From: Drosophila miranda
Lineage: Eukaryota; Arthropoda; Insecta; Diptera; Drosophilidae
NCBI RefSeq assembly: GCF_003369915.1
Contig: NC_046674.1
Location: 744,001 to 808,000, forward strand
Direction: 5' to 3'
DNA: 64,000 nt
In this document: one piece after another, positions 21,010 through 34,300 of the stretch
How the letters are laid out: every line of letters starts with the position of its first letter
Numbering within the stretch: position 1 is the first letter of the stretch
Notes under the pieces: model-generated
The model's database searches: none
The model's input: the letters and a program-made list of their open reading frames with translations, nothing else
Told to the model about the DNA's origin: nothing
Translations under genes and position numbers: made by a program

Positions 21010-24000
21010 AACAACGTTCCGTGAGCTAACAACGTAAAAAGACCCCGAGTCTTCTACCAGTGTGATAGGTCGTCTGGAAATTTGACTCGAGAACGATGAG
21101 ATTTGATTCATCACCTGAGGCACTGGACCTGTGAGTACCCAGCCGAAAATGGTCTCCTGCCCGAGCAGAGAGCCACAGATGTTGGTCGGTGAGCCACTTA
21201 ACTGAATGGACGGAAGGATATCCGCTCCAATCAGGACATCTATTTGTGAACTCTCATAGAAGGTCGGATCCGCCCATGAGAGGTTCGGCAGTTCTCTCAA
21301 GAACCCTTGCGAGATCGGATGCGATGGAATATTCGCGGCCAATTCCGGAATAACGTAGGCTGTGGCATTTAGTTGTAAGCCCGGCTTAGTCGGAGAACGG
21401 ATGGAAAAACTGCAGAGCTTCTTTGACTGAGCGGATACGGCATTATTTAGGCCGGAGACCTGTGCCTGGATACGTTGGAATGGCAATTTGATCATGTCCA
21501 CAAGACGTTCTGTAATGAACGTCGCCTCTGAGCCAGAGTCGATCAGAGCGCGGGCGTGGAAAGTTTTTCCCAGGTGGCAAATATTAACGATGGCCGTGCC
21601 TAGGAGGACAGCACTCGTACCGGAGGCGAAATATGACTGAACATTTGGCTGGGCTTCGGACGAACTTGGATTTTGTACGCTTGGTACTCGTAGATGTAGC
21701 TCGGGCCACGCTGAGGAATTTTGTGCCGTTGTGGAAATCGCCTCGCTGGAGTTTGCTGGATTGCTACGGTGCAGAAGCGTATGGTGCCGGTCTCCACAAA
21801 TTATGCAATTGTGGGCGCTTTGGCATGCTCGTATCTGGTGGCCCCTTGCAAAGCAGTTCAAACAAAGCTGCTTTTGCTTAATGTAGTCGGAGCGAGCGCC
21901 AGCGGGCATTTGAAGGAAGTAAGGGCATAACCGGATTGGATGATACTCTTTGGAGCAGAGATCACACGTGCTCCTCGTTTGATTCACTGTGGTCTCGAAC
22001 GAGTGGGCACTCCTAGGATAAGGACTTCCTTGAGACCGAAATGGATTGCTTCTCGAATTGTCTGCAGTGCGTATGCTCGCCCTGGAGTGGGCCTGAGTCT
22101 CCATGCCTGGATGGTCGTCCTCGGTCACTTCGAGAGACAGGTACCGCTCCGCCAGGAACTTGTCCATGGCGTGCCAGGTGGGAATTTCGGACTTGTGCGT
22201 CACGGATTGCTCCCAAAGCTCTAAGGTCGTCTTTGGCAGCTTAGCGGAAATGAGGTACACTAAAACTCCGTCAGAGAAAACGCTGTCTGTGGAGACCTCG
22301 GAATGGGTGAGTGTCGTGAGGCACTTGTGGACGGCCCTCTGGAGCTCTTTTAGCGCTGCTGCTGACTCGGTACGGATTTGGGGCAGACTGAAAAGGATCT
22401 TCAGCTGGGCCTTGAGTATCAGCCTCTTGTTTTGGAAACGCTCACGTCCATGCGGACGCGAAACCCTCGTTCGTAAGTGGAGCCTGTGCCACTACTATGT
22501 CGTGGGCTTCACCGCTGGTCTTTTTGTTGAGGTGGAACAGTTTTTCCACTGGAGCCAACCTTGGGTTTTCTATGTAGATGGCGGTGAACAGGTCTCGGAA
22601 CGTGGGCCACTGCTGGTAGTCCCCACTGAAAACTTCAGTGTCACATGGAGGGAGGCGGCAACCGCCGGAAGTCGGCACTTGAACGGCCAGTTGCGGCGTG
22701 TGAGGGACAGTCGGGGGCTCGAGCTGATCGTTCAGTTCGGCCAGGCATTGCGCGTAGACCGCGTAGCAGTCATCGTACATCTCTTGGACATAAGCTACAC
22801 CCTCTGGATCCTCTTCCGCCATCGTCACCGAACAGGCCGCGAACTCCGCGTCCACCTTTGCCCACAGGCTTCGGAGTTGTTCTCGATGGACTTGGGAGAG
22901 CGAGCGGGTTGGTGTGCTAGCATCTGGAGCGCTTCTGGTCGAAGCGGGTCAGTCTGCTTGCAGCCAAGGCAAACTTAGACTGTGCGGAACGGGCGGCCAT
23001 AGTGCTAGGAGCCGTGCGAGGGACTCCCGAGGGGAGCAACAAATCCTCGAAGGCATGTGGTGCGTGAGCCCTGGACGTGGTCGGACCTCGCCCGCTTAAA
23101 CTTCTTGCGAGATTTCTTCTCAACAGTGGGCATGTTTGCTGATGGATCTGCGATAACGCGTAGTAGAGTCGCAAAGGTAGGTGAGCGGAAATGGCGACGT
23201 GGAAGTTCAGAACTACGAACCGTGGATATGTGGTTTTGGTGGAATTTATTGCGAGTATTTAAATTATGGAAATAGTACACCGTGGCCGGAATATCTAGAT
23301 ATAAATACTACGATTGAACTACGGTTGAAAACAATATACTCTCGAAATGCAGGGTAGCGCGTCACTTGGCGTTCCGTTACGGTCAAGCGCGGCACCGAAA
23401 AATATTCTCCCAACAACTACAACGCAGGCAAACGGTGGAGAAGCGAAAGCGAAAAGAAAAACGAAAAGAATGCACCGCTGCTGCTGCTTGTATGTGTGTA
23501 TGTATGGCTGTAAGTGCTATGTACCGCGGCTTGGGTTGAAGAGATGTCAAACAACGGGTAAAACGGTGGATAACCGTTTTATATACAATATGTACATATA
23601 TTATATAGATGTGCAAGAATATGCTAATTTAAAATGCGTACGTATAGATATGTAAGATAAATACATATGTATGTGCAGTATGTATGGATCGTTATTTTGT
23701 TGGTAGTATAATTAGTTAAATAAGGAGGCGCAGTGATTTGTTATTTTATTTCCTTATAAAACCGACAAACTATGGAACGTTTAGCATGCACGGAATAAAC
23801 CACAAAAATAATTGCAAGAATATGCCTTTATGTTTGTTGCCAGCCGCTTGGATTGCGCTGCGATGTGTACATACATGTATGTATGTACATATGTATGTAC
23901 GTTAGCAACGAAAGCTCAGCTGGTAGCTGGAGAGGTAAGAATATTATTTACACTGGATCGGAAGCTGAACGCAGGAGTTAGCTCGGACCAAATTAAACCT

Positions 24001-24531
24001 TTGGAGAAGTAGGAAGCCACATGTACATATGCCACGGGAACTCGGACTGGGATGGAAAACTCGCACAAAATCACTGCACTGTTGTTAGGCACAATCGAAG
24101 AGTACTTATCTTGAACTTGGAGCGATCCGCCGATGCTGGCTGGGGTGAGCTTCTCCTTATGGGGAAGGCGAAGATCCGGCTCGAAGGACCAATGTTTGTA
24201 GTGGGGCGGATCGAAGCTCAACTCTCCCACAACGCAATTGATGTAGCCGTCATAAGAAATGAAAACCGTTATGTTTCGTGGTATATATGTATGTATATAA
24301 TTATGTGTGTGTATTTGGTTGGACGGTCGCGCGGTAAATCGGCCGCGGGGGTGAAATCGTAACTGCTTAACTCTATGCCTTATGGTGCTTTTTCTGCCGT
24401 GAGCGCCGTGTGGATCGTGGATTGTGGATCCGAGCGCCCCTCCGAGCGCGCGAGAGCGAGTTGGGACCGGGGCGCACGGAGTTGGCACAGTGCGCGGAAA
24501 TTGTTTACGGCTGGCCTGAACAATCTCAAAC
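21010..24531 (-). mobile_element. BEL/Pao LTR-retrotransposon fossil, 5' part only
   Basis: Minus-strand relic that fills the space between the two duplication copies. Parts seen, in element order: a likely LTR and leader region (about 24531-23280), a Gag region with a DUF1759-like block (about 22855-22440: FSGDYQQWPTFRDLFTAIY), a pair of Cys/His zinc knuckles (about 21950-21780) and a DUF1758/A17 protease-like domain (about 21590-21110, with ALIDSGSEATFI and DVLIGADILP). No reverse transcriptase, integrase or second LTR is seen. It is broken, with a few breaks at least. The well-preserved domains suggest a fairly young fossil. Confidence 0.85.
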
Positions 24532-27500
24532 AATAACTTTGCCATATTTAACGGAAAACTTGCAACAATACAAGTTATAAATAATTTTTAAATAAGTGCT
24601 TTATTCTTTAGCATATATGTACATATGTAGGATATATATTTTAGAACTCTTTTTTTCATACTTAGGTACTTCAAGTCTTAGAGAGCGGCGACATTCATAC
24701 TCCACGCTGTCGTTGTCTTCATTAACGTTTGATCCTGTAATGTTAATGGAATGTCCTGGGCCTGCTTCTGATATTTTAATGAAGCTGTTTCAGTCTTGCT
24801 TCTCTTCTGCAGCACCGTAAGTAATGATTTGAAGTAATAGCCTCAAAGTTCTCGGTCTAGATCACAAACACTTCCAGCGTTTGCCTATGATTCACTGCTT
24901 GCGCGTAAAAAGGGTTACCGTATAGGCTTCCTTTTTTACTTGATATCCTTCCTGGCTCTCTTAATAGTGGTTCCATTGGTGGTAGCATTGGATGATTAGG
25001 TGCAAACTATTGCCCCTTTTTTTTGCAAGATTTAGTAGAAAAAAAAACTAGTCAGCCATCTTGTATTGTGTGGCCAGATCACAGCAGACGCAAGACAGCT
25101 GTGGCACAATAAAACGCAGATTTCTATATTCTTATTTTTATAATTAATAATTAAATGATTTGTTTAGTTTAGTTTAATTTATTTTAAGTCTTGGTAGTAA
25201 AATTACGTAGTTCAAAAAAAAAAAAAAAATAATACTACATATTTCAGTAATCTACGAGATACATTTGTATGTACACTGTTCATCACATTTGTGTTTTGTG
25301 TTTGTCATTTAATAGCGTTCGTCGCATCCCTCTAGCCCTCGACTAGGGTGCCCTTGTCGCCCTTGCGCAGCACCAACTCCAATTGGGAGAGCAGGCCAAT
25401 GGCTCGAAAGTTCTCTTTGAAGAGCACAAAATCCTCCAGTGGCTTCAGATATTCGAGAGCGTCAGTGTAGCTGTCGAGTTCCTTCAGCTCGTTCGTAATG
25501 GCCAAGGCATTCGACTCGGGTTCTGGAGATGCGTGACCATTTGTCTGGCTGGTGCCAGAGCTGCTGCTGCTATTGGAGATCCTCTTGGGCGAAGCTGGCG
25601 CCGATGTGGATGGCTGCGCCGGGGAATTGTTGCCTTTGGTGAAGTTAGCTGGAGTGGATTTTCCACTGAGGCCACCGTTTGTCTTAGGAGCATTCTCCTT
25701 GCTACTGGCGCTGTCGCGCCCTCCGCTGCTGTTGTTGTTTTGCTCCTTTGGACTGGGGAGTCGTAGATTGGCGGTCTGTTCGGTGAGGTCCTGCGTGGCT
25801 TGTGTGGACTCAGCCAAGGGCAATGGCGACCCTCGAGAGATTGTGGAGCAATTGATTTCCTGCACTTCCATGTCAGTCGCCGACTCAATCTTTGGGTGCT
25901 TGGCTAACTGAACTGGCTGGAACGGACTAGCACGCTTCGGCACAACATTCGGTGGCAGTTGTGGTTGGAATGGCTCCCTTTGGGGCTGTGGCGCAGGACC
26001 CGTCATTGGTGGGAACTGCGGCTGATGCATTTGCTGTTGCTGCTGCTGAAGCTGTTGCTGCATCTGTTGCTGGTGGCGCTCGAAGTAGTAATCGTTAAAA
26101 CTGGTGAAGCCCGGATGGGGGGATGTGACGGGTGTCCCGGAAACGGCGGCCATGGATGATTCATCTGATGCTGCTGCTGCAGATGCTGTTGCTGCTGCTG
26201 GAGAGCGAAGTGCTGTTGTTGCTGCTGCTCCTGATAGCTTTGCTCCTTGATGTCCATGCTGTCTTCGTCCTCCTCGTACTCGCCATACTGCTGCATGTAG
26301 TTCATGTAGTGCTCCGGCATTTCCTCCAGCTTAGCGACACGCTCAGCACTGGCCGGGGGGAACAGGTGCTGAAGGTCGTGGACAATATCGGGAATCCAGA
26401 GGGAAGTGCCCATGGGTTTCAGCTGATTGCTGGCCAGTTTCTGGGCAAAGCCCTGCAGATGTGTCTCGCGGAACCGGTTCAGCCAGCGATTGTCGGCAAT
26501 AAAAGATGTGCTGCCGATCACCTGACGGGCGGTCTCAGCCTTATCCTTGATCATGCCATGTGTGATGCTTCCACGCAGTTGTGGATTGATGTTGGCTCGC
26601 ACCAGCCACTCGTAGACGACTGCATTGATGTAGGCGCACTTGCGACTACGCTCGATCTCCTCCACCATCGCCTGCTGCTCCACAGCGGCCATATTTGATG
26701 GCACCTCCAGGCGCAGCGTGGGCAGCGCGTTCGATTGTAGGCGTCGTCCACCCAAGACACTGGGATCGAAATGAAGGGCGCACACCACAGGCTTCTTGAA
26801 GGGTATGATCCTACGCAGCGAAGCATGGCACGCCTCCTTCCAGAGCTTGTGGAATGGACTCTCCGGCCGTGGAAAGGCGAAGAACTGCATGCTCGGATGC
26901 TGCCGGGAATTGGACATGCAGCCGATGATGCAGCAACGCCGAATGGTCGGCATTCCGGAAACGTTGTTCTGTATGCCCCGAATTTTTAATGAATTTTGTC
27001 TTGGCGTTGCTAAATGCGCCGCCAAGCCACCGAATGAAAAGAAAAGAATTAAACGTCAATGTCCACCAAAAGCTGCAAAAAGAAGAGAAAAACTTTGTTA
27101 GCGGAACGTCACTGAATTTTTGACCATACGCACAAAATAAGCACAAATGGCGCGTATTTCGTTTTCCCGTTACATTGACAGCTGAGCGGTAGTGTTGATA
27201 AACACCATTGTGTAACACTAGCACAATTTGGCGCCAAGGGCCAACAGGTTTTTTTTTATTTGAATTTGAATTTGCTTTTTGTAAATCCCATGTAAGCGGG
27301 TATGTATGAATCATAAATACCCGGAAGGATAGAAGAATTTTTAAAATTATAATGAATTCTATGAACAAGCCAGCTTCCGACCCGACTCGGATCTCGAGCA
27401 CATCTGACGCATCGAACTATTCAAACCCCAACTACACAAGTATATAGAGATATATACTTATGTTTACATATACATTTATCTACACATGTCCACTTCGAGG

Positions 27501-28307
27501 GTCTTTTGAAGCATATCATTCCATCTGCACACACAGAGACACTTGAGATATAATGGAATACATATGTACATAAGAGGAATACGACAGCGCCATTCCCCTA
27601 AAAGATACAGATACCACACCAGAGCACGCCACGCACAGCCAAACAGAAGCAGAGATTCCTCCCTATAGAAATTCTCAGTCAACGATGCGTACGCCTCCAG
27701 AAATCAATACATTTCCATTCGCAGCGCCCCAAAAACCAGAACCAGAACCAGACATACCTCGAAAGACGCTCTATTATATCGGGGAGTACACCCACACACT
27801 CACACCCACAGAGATTTACTGATACATACAGATACAGAAACAGATTGAGATAGAAGTAACAGAGACGCCTGGCTAAAGTGAACGACTTGGCCGCGCCCCC
27901 TTCTCGACTGTCCGCCCCCAGGGTTTAAGAGAGGGCGAGATACTACATCTCTGCTGAGTCACGACTACGTACGGGTATGTACAAGTTTCGACCGACCGAA
28001 ACCATTCAAGACACGAGATGCGGGAGCCGAGAACCGAGACTCACCTGTCTGAGTCAGAGCCGGTCTTTGGATTAGCAAAGCATCGCATCGCACTACTGAG
28101 AGATGACTTAATCCGAACAGCATGTGCGTTTCTCTCGTTCGTCGAAAATCGGGCCAACTAATCAAGATTTCGAATGATTAGGCTAAAGTCGTTTCTGTTT
28201 CTGTTTCGGTTGTTCCCCCCTCAGCTTTGTGGCTCTTCGTTTTATGTTGTTTTTGTCGACATCGATTTACGGAATTGGGTTTTATCTTTCAGTTGGCTGT
28301 GTGAGCC
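24532..28307. repeat. Segmental duplication, right copy (B)
   Basis: Direct-repeat partner of 15797-21009, without the 1.48 kb insertion. It runs from AATCTCAAACAATAACTTTG at 24532 to GTTGGCTGTGTGAGCC at 28307. The parts outside the THAP gene (24532-25331 and 26954-28307) show no other gene. It contains 30 bases near 27683 (GATGCGTACGCCTCCAGAAA and following) that copy A lacks. Differences are few, perhaps 1-2 percent by eye, so the duplication is recent or the copies have been homogenised. Confidence 0.93.
25332..26953 (-). pseudogene. THAP plus CENP-B-type HTH gene, frameshifted copy B
   Basis: Counterpart of the gene at 16604-18202. The start (MPTIRRCCIIGC), the THAP finger and the CENP-B-type HTH are intact, and this copy keeps the 8 residues YMQQYGEY that copy A lacks. 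A G-run near 26115-26121 has six Gs instead of the seven in copy A, which shifts the frame. The first frame then ends near 26003 after about 316 aa, while the original C-terminal frame, with the family motif LKPLEDFVLFKENFRAIGL, stays open but out of phase. It differs from copy A at a few residues in and after the finger (CALHF for CAFHF, EEIERS for EENERS, AYINAV for AFINAV, NQLKPMG for NQLEPMG). It may be a true pseudogene, a shortened DNA-binding-only protein, or a homopolymer sequencing error. Confidence 0.75.
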
Positions 28308-31300
28308 GGCTTAGGGGTGGTTCACTGTCTGTTGCCCTCTCTATCCATCCAATCTTTTCTGTCTCTGTCTCGCACAGAAAGCAGTCTTCTGCTGCTTCCA
28401 CCTCAGGCAGCTGTTCACTTAACTTTGGCAAAGTTTTTGCTCCGGAAACTTCTTGGCAGCAGCAGACGCAAACCCAAACCCAAACCCAAGAGCAAGACAA
28501 AACGTACAAACCCTTCCACTACTCACCATCTTGAAGATACACTCGCACCTTGACACACAACGCGACTGCGCTTCGTCTATGCTCTTCGTGCGGAAATACG
28601 CACACCATCAGTCATTGCTATGGTATACTTATAGTCAGGCACACACACAAACACGCACACACACACACACACACAAACACACAGAGACATAGTCGAGTGC
28701 ACTACACCATCAATTCCAATTCAAATCTCCCCTGACTGACTTGCTTTATAAATGGTTTTATATTTCCTTTTATGTCGCCCTGGCTATGGCATGGCTCTTA
28801 CTATGGCTCTGACTATGGCTATGGCTATGGCTTTGGGTATGGCTCTTACTATGGCTATATACTCGGTTCGGCTCGGATGTGGATGCTGATGTGTCTGAGG
28901 CCGAGGCTAAGCTGTAGCTACAAGTACACCTCTCGCCCAGCTCGCTTTCTTTCCCATATATCGATTGGCACTTTATCTTAATCGCCTCGAGAGTTGTCCC
29001 TCGTCTTTCCTTCCCAACGTCCTCACCGCACCGCCTGCCCTTGGGAGCTCTCTTTCTCTTCCACCCTCCATCCGCCATCCATCCAACTAATGGTTTCCCT
29101 GGCATCGCAGCCTTCTGCTACGGCTGCTTCTCCTTCTGGGGTCTTCGTGAAATTTCCTGCAGCGTCATTATCATCAGTCGTAATCACGATGATGCCCCGG
29201 ACCCAGACCCAGACCAAGACCCAGCCTCAACCATAGTCTGGGCCTTAGTTTGGGCTCTTTTTGTTGGCTACATATCTTTTGTACATATCTCTGTATCTGT
29301 ATCTCCCAGGCACTGACTGCCATTGTTCGTTCGCCTAGGAAGTTCTGTTCTACGTTCTAAATTCGTTATACTCGTACATAGCATACCTACCACCACAGCA
29401 GTGCCTTTTGTCTGTTTTTCTGTTCGGGTAGAAGTAGAAGTATTCCGATTTCAGACCCAATTCCAGTTCGCTTGGTTTTCCGTTCGTTTCCCCACACTCT
29501 GTCCCTCTGCAAGAGATTTAGTTTTGTAGTTTTGGGTTTCGTTCGTTTCACGATGTCTCAGGTAATCTTGCGATTGGTTTTCCTTTTCCTCATAGCTAAT
29601 GGTATGGGTATGGGTATGGGCATACTCATGGGATTGGGCATTTACTTATTTATCTTATATCTGAAGCAGTCGGGTTGGGTTCAAGGTGGCCTTGGTTGGA
29701 CCATTTTGGTTGCTTTAACAGCAGAAATGGATTTTTGTGTGAATTCGCTTGGATTTTCAGGGGAAACATACAATATTCTCATGGGAAATAAAAAAAAACA
29801 CCATATATCTTTCAGACAGGCATGAGATGGGGTTACTTGACCTTTGATAGCTTATTGCCCTTATGTTTCGAGCGGAAAAGCTGTATATTTTGGCGAAGGT
29901 AATCGGGAAACAGAAATTTCATTTATTTGGATTATTAATAGTTTGTTTTGGGAGCGTTTTAAATAGAAGTTGGTACTAACTACTTCAATACATCGTAGCT
30001 TTGAGATATACGATGTCAGAGTCACATTACAATTAGCGAACCCATTAGTTTCGTTCATGAATGTTGTTTTGCAGGAACCGCCCACCAACTTACACCCAGT
30101 GGGAATGGGTCTTTGGCCTTGAAAAGTGCGTGGATGCCAATTTCAAGGACTTCCGCAGCAGCACGTTTATTCAATTGGCGCCAAATCTGCGGGCCAATGT
30201 CCCCTTATCACACACACACACAAACACCCCCCAATAGACCGGGGGAAGAGAACGAGCAGAGAAAATCAAACAAACAAAAAAAAAGTGAAACGGAAACCCA
30301 AACAAAACGCTGCCGATGTTGACTTCGCTGCCGGTGCGCAGTCTTAGACGTAAACAAAAACAGAAGCGAGACACTGCCGGTGGATCCTCTGGTCACAGAT
30401 GCACCCCCACCCACACACGAGCACACACAGATACTCCCACAGAGGCACGCCACAGACAGATCCCTTTTGGCGGCATGCAAATGCTGCTTTTTTAATTGCA
30501 AACAACAACAAACAGTGGCGGCAGCAACAGCAGCAGCGACTGCGACAGCGACGGCGACAGAATCTCAAGACCCCGTTTGTTTACACCCGAAGCACGTTAC
30601 TCAAACACCGCACAGTAGTATGTACTTACACTTCCAGAGAAACCGGAACTAGGATCCGGAAATGTGCAACACGAAGAGACGAACGTATTCCTTGGCTATC
30701 CTAAAGATATACGATATGCTGATGGTACTCCACCGAAGTAACCGAATACCCCGGGCAAGCACAGAGCACTCAAATGGAAACGGTTACAGAACACGCGCTG
30801 CGAGAACCGCTTCGGACGAACGTTCAGAGTGAAGTGTACGAAAAATACGACAACCAACAAGCAACAACCCAACCCAACCAACTCGACGAACGACCCCGAC
30901 CGACTCGTTTTTCCCATCTATAGGAAATACTTAATCCCAAACAGAAAGCAGCCAGCAGAAGCAACGCCATCGCCATCGCCAGCGCCAGCAACAGACATCG
31001 CAAGGACGGGCGCAAGAGCACCTCTTGAACCGCGCTGCGCCGTCGACGTCGACTTCAACGTCAGCGTAAGACGTGCCAAACAAATACGCGGTGACTGCGA
31101 CGGTGACGCTAACGCTGACTTCAGCAGAGCGACATATCTTTGGATAGTCGGGGATGGTGGTGGGTGGTGTCTCCTCTTCTCCTCTGACAATCTGGCTGTC
31201 AGCCCGCGGCGATGCACGAACACCCGATCCGATCCGAACCGAACCAGACCCGAAGCTCTCGTCCTACGTTTGGGGTTTTTCTTGGGGGCGTTCGCGGTCG

Positions 31301-34300
31301 CTTCAGGGGCTGGTGATGGTGATGGAGCTGGTGCTGGGGCTGGGGCTCTGTGTATATAGAGAATTCTCTGATGGGTTTTTCGGGCATACGTATACGTAGA
31401 GCCCGTTATGGGGTCTATCGCACTCTCCCCTTTTCGGCATCTGTATATACATACATATATATAGACGAATATCGAACTTTTAAGGTGAGTGAGTGGGTTT
31501 GGTTTGTGGGTCTGACGATATGCGCTTGGAATTTCGGTATCTGTTTGCTTGAGATAGATATATGCGCTATATACTCGATACCTGACTAAACACACACACA
31601 CATGCGGGTGCAATGATACCTATTTTTGGGTATTACTATTGACTTTTTCGACTCCATAATCATTATTAGTGTGAACCCTGTTAATGGAGATAATAGCTGA
31701 TCATGAAAGGTCCCTAAATTAAATATTTGTGCAGCTATTGTTCAGAGTTAAAATACGAGTATTATAATAGGATCTTATGGGCTTAAACTCCCCTGTAAGC
31801 TCTCAACAATCTATTGTTTTGGTCCATCCTAGCTGCATGGCTTGTAACCATACATACATTTGGTATCGTATCGCGCCAATCTAAACAAGTTTCATATGGT
31901 TACTCCATATATGTATGATATGCGAGTCGTCGTTCGCATCCGATGCTGATGCCTGATGCTGATGCTTTGTTCGCGGTATACAGTGTTTATTTGGTCCGGT
32001 CTCTGGGGCCTCTTGGGACATTCATTATATTTGATACATACATCCGTTAACGAAGAGCCATGCCAACTTCGATGGGCTATATACGAGAGTATCGTGTACA
32101 GAAAAATCCATTTTATGCTAACATCTTTCCCAATACAGACGCACACACACACACACACATAACATCACATCGAATCGAGATACTTTTTGTATGTACATAC
32201 ATATATCTGTCTGTAACTTGAAGTATTGCTGCCTGGTCTGCCCGGGTTTGGTGGGATTGGATTGGGTTCTGGTTCGTTGAAATAACAAGAATACTCGTAG
32301 CCGAAGACGATGACGATGACGACGATGGCAGAAGCAGAAGCAGCAGCTACAACAAACAGCCCATTATCGTTGTAGTTGTGGGTTACCCCAAAAGCAATTT
32401 GATGGATTAGTTTTAATACAAGACTCAGGGTAAGCTGGAGAAGAGATAGATAGAGAGATAGATAGATAGATGGATGGACGGATGGATGGATAACACTCTT
32501 GGGTTCGGTTCGTCTCTTTTCGGTTCCATTCCATTCCTTGCCTTTCCCTTCCATTTGATTCGATTCAATTCGATTGTGTTTCGGTTCGGTGGTGGAAAAT
32601 CACACATAGCATAGATATATGTGTGTTCATATAAATATATGTATATATATATATATAAATATATATATGTGTACATATACTATCTGTGTATATAGAAGGA
32701 AAAGTATTGGAAAAGGTATAAAACCACAGCATCAATCTCAACGGTGGGGGTGGTGCTAATGGCGAAGGTTGTATAGCTCTTGTGTGGTGAGGGGGAGGAT
32801 GGGGGTGGGGTCGGGCGTCTTTGGGGGCTCTGGTGTGGGACGTGCTGAGGGACTTGGAATTTCCTCGGGTTGACGATGACTCGACTCTATTATATTATGC
32901 TGTTCAGCAGCTATCGGCTACTGCTGCTGACTGACCAGCAGCAGCATGGCCAAACGCAGAAACTTTTCTCGAAATGCTTTGCGGTCAGGTCGCACAGGGG
33001 TTCCCCCCGGCGGCAAGGCCGACAAGGGCGAGGAGCAGACTGGAGGGAGCTAAGCCCTTGGCAACCTTTAGAAAACGAGCTGAGTAAATCGACTATGCCA
33101 GGAGCATTGAAGAAAATGACCTTTCCTTGTGCCATTTCATGACTCCGAAACGGACAGATTGCGACGCGACGAAGAGGGTAGACACACACACATACAAAGG
33201 CACTTTCGCATAGAAGAAGCTCACACAGATACATAGTTAGGATGGGACCTGGGATTACTCACATCGAACCGAACACTCGCACAGAGTCAGAGCCAGAGCC
33301 AGAGCCAAAGCCAAAGCCAGAGCCAGAGCCCGACTAAGCTCATCTATTATGACCTTTTCTGGAGAGCCAGATGCGGGGATTTAGCCATAGAATTTATTAT
33401 GGTTTTGTATTATATTGAACCGAAAATCGCAACCTCGCAACCTAGCCGCCTTGCCCCCCCGCCGCCTTGCCTACATATTGTACGAGTATATCCTGCAGTT
33501 CCCCCCACGGCTGCTGCCTGACATCTTTGTATGTATGTATGTATGTATGTGCTATGTGCAATCATGGCCCACGCCCAGAGATAGTATTTCCCATTACCTT
33601 TTTTGATTATGTCCGGGCCTTGCCCTTAATGCTGCTCTCTTCCCCGGTCTGGTGTTCTATCCCAGTTCCAATTCAAAACCCAATCCTGGTCCCTCGAGTG
33701 AAGCTAAAGGTATCTCGACTCGTATCTCGTATCTCAACATCTTGCTCTCTCATTGTGTGCGCTATAATCTATATATGATGTCCGCCTGCAGCACTGCCCC
33801 TCCATCTATCTGTCCGTCTGTCTGTTTGTCTTTCTGTCTTTCTGTCGGTTCCTCTGAATATCTGCCTGTCGGACGGTGTATGTGTGTGTATGTGCGCGCC
33901 TATCTATGCGACGTCTGTCGCACCCGAAAGCACCATAGGGACCTGAGTTTTTCCTAGTAATTTCCTTTGTGCCTTTTGCCTCTCCAGTGGCATTGCCGGT
34001 GCCCGATACTCGGATTCGATGCCAGTGCCCTCGTTGGCCATGCCATCGCTTGGCAGCGACGCTACCGTCGCAGTTGCAGTCGCAGCTGCAGTCGACGTCA
34101 GCGTCTGCGTCTGCGTCAGCGTACGCGTCGCCGCGACTCTTCGTAATCCCAAACCCCCTGCCTTCTATGTATGCCCAATGCTGCTACGAGTTTATTGCCA
34201 TTTCCATATCTGGGTTTTATATCTCGTGCTGTACGCCATCCGAGCCGACGAGTGGTTTTCGTGCATTCGTGAGAGGAGAGGCATATCCAGTCCAGTCCTT

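Noticed and set aside
23916-24545. 209-residue minus-strand open frame
   Set aside because: It lies in the LTR/leader part of the BEL fossil and shows no protein family pattern.
29472-29825. Small membrane-like protein with GMGMGMGILMGLG
   Set aside because: The hydrophobic stretch comes from a TATGGG microsatellite. No conserved context or promoter.
31890-34100. CRISPR-like or satellite array from regularly spaced short repeats
   Set aside because: The repeats are ordinary microsatellites without constant-length spacers, and the genome is animal.
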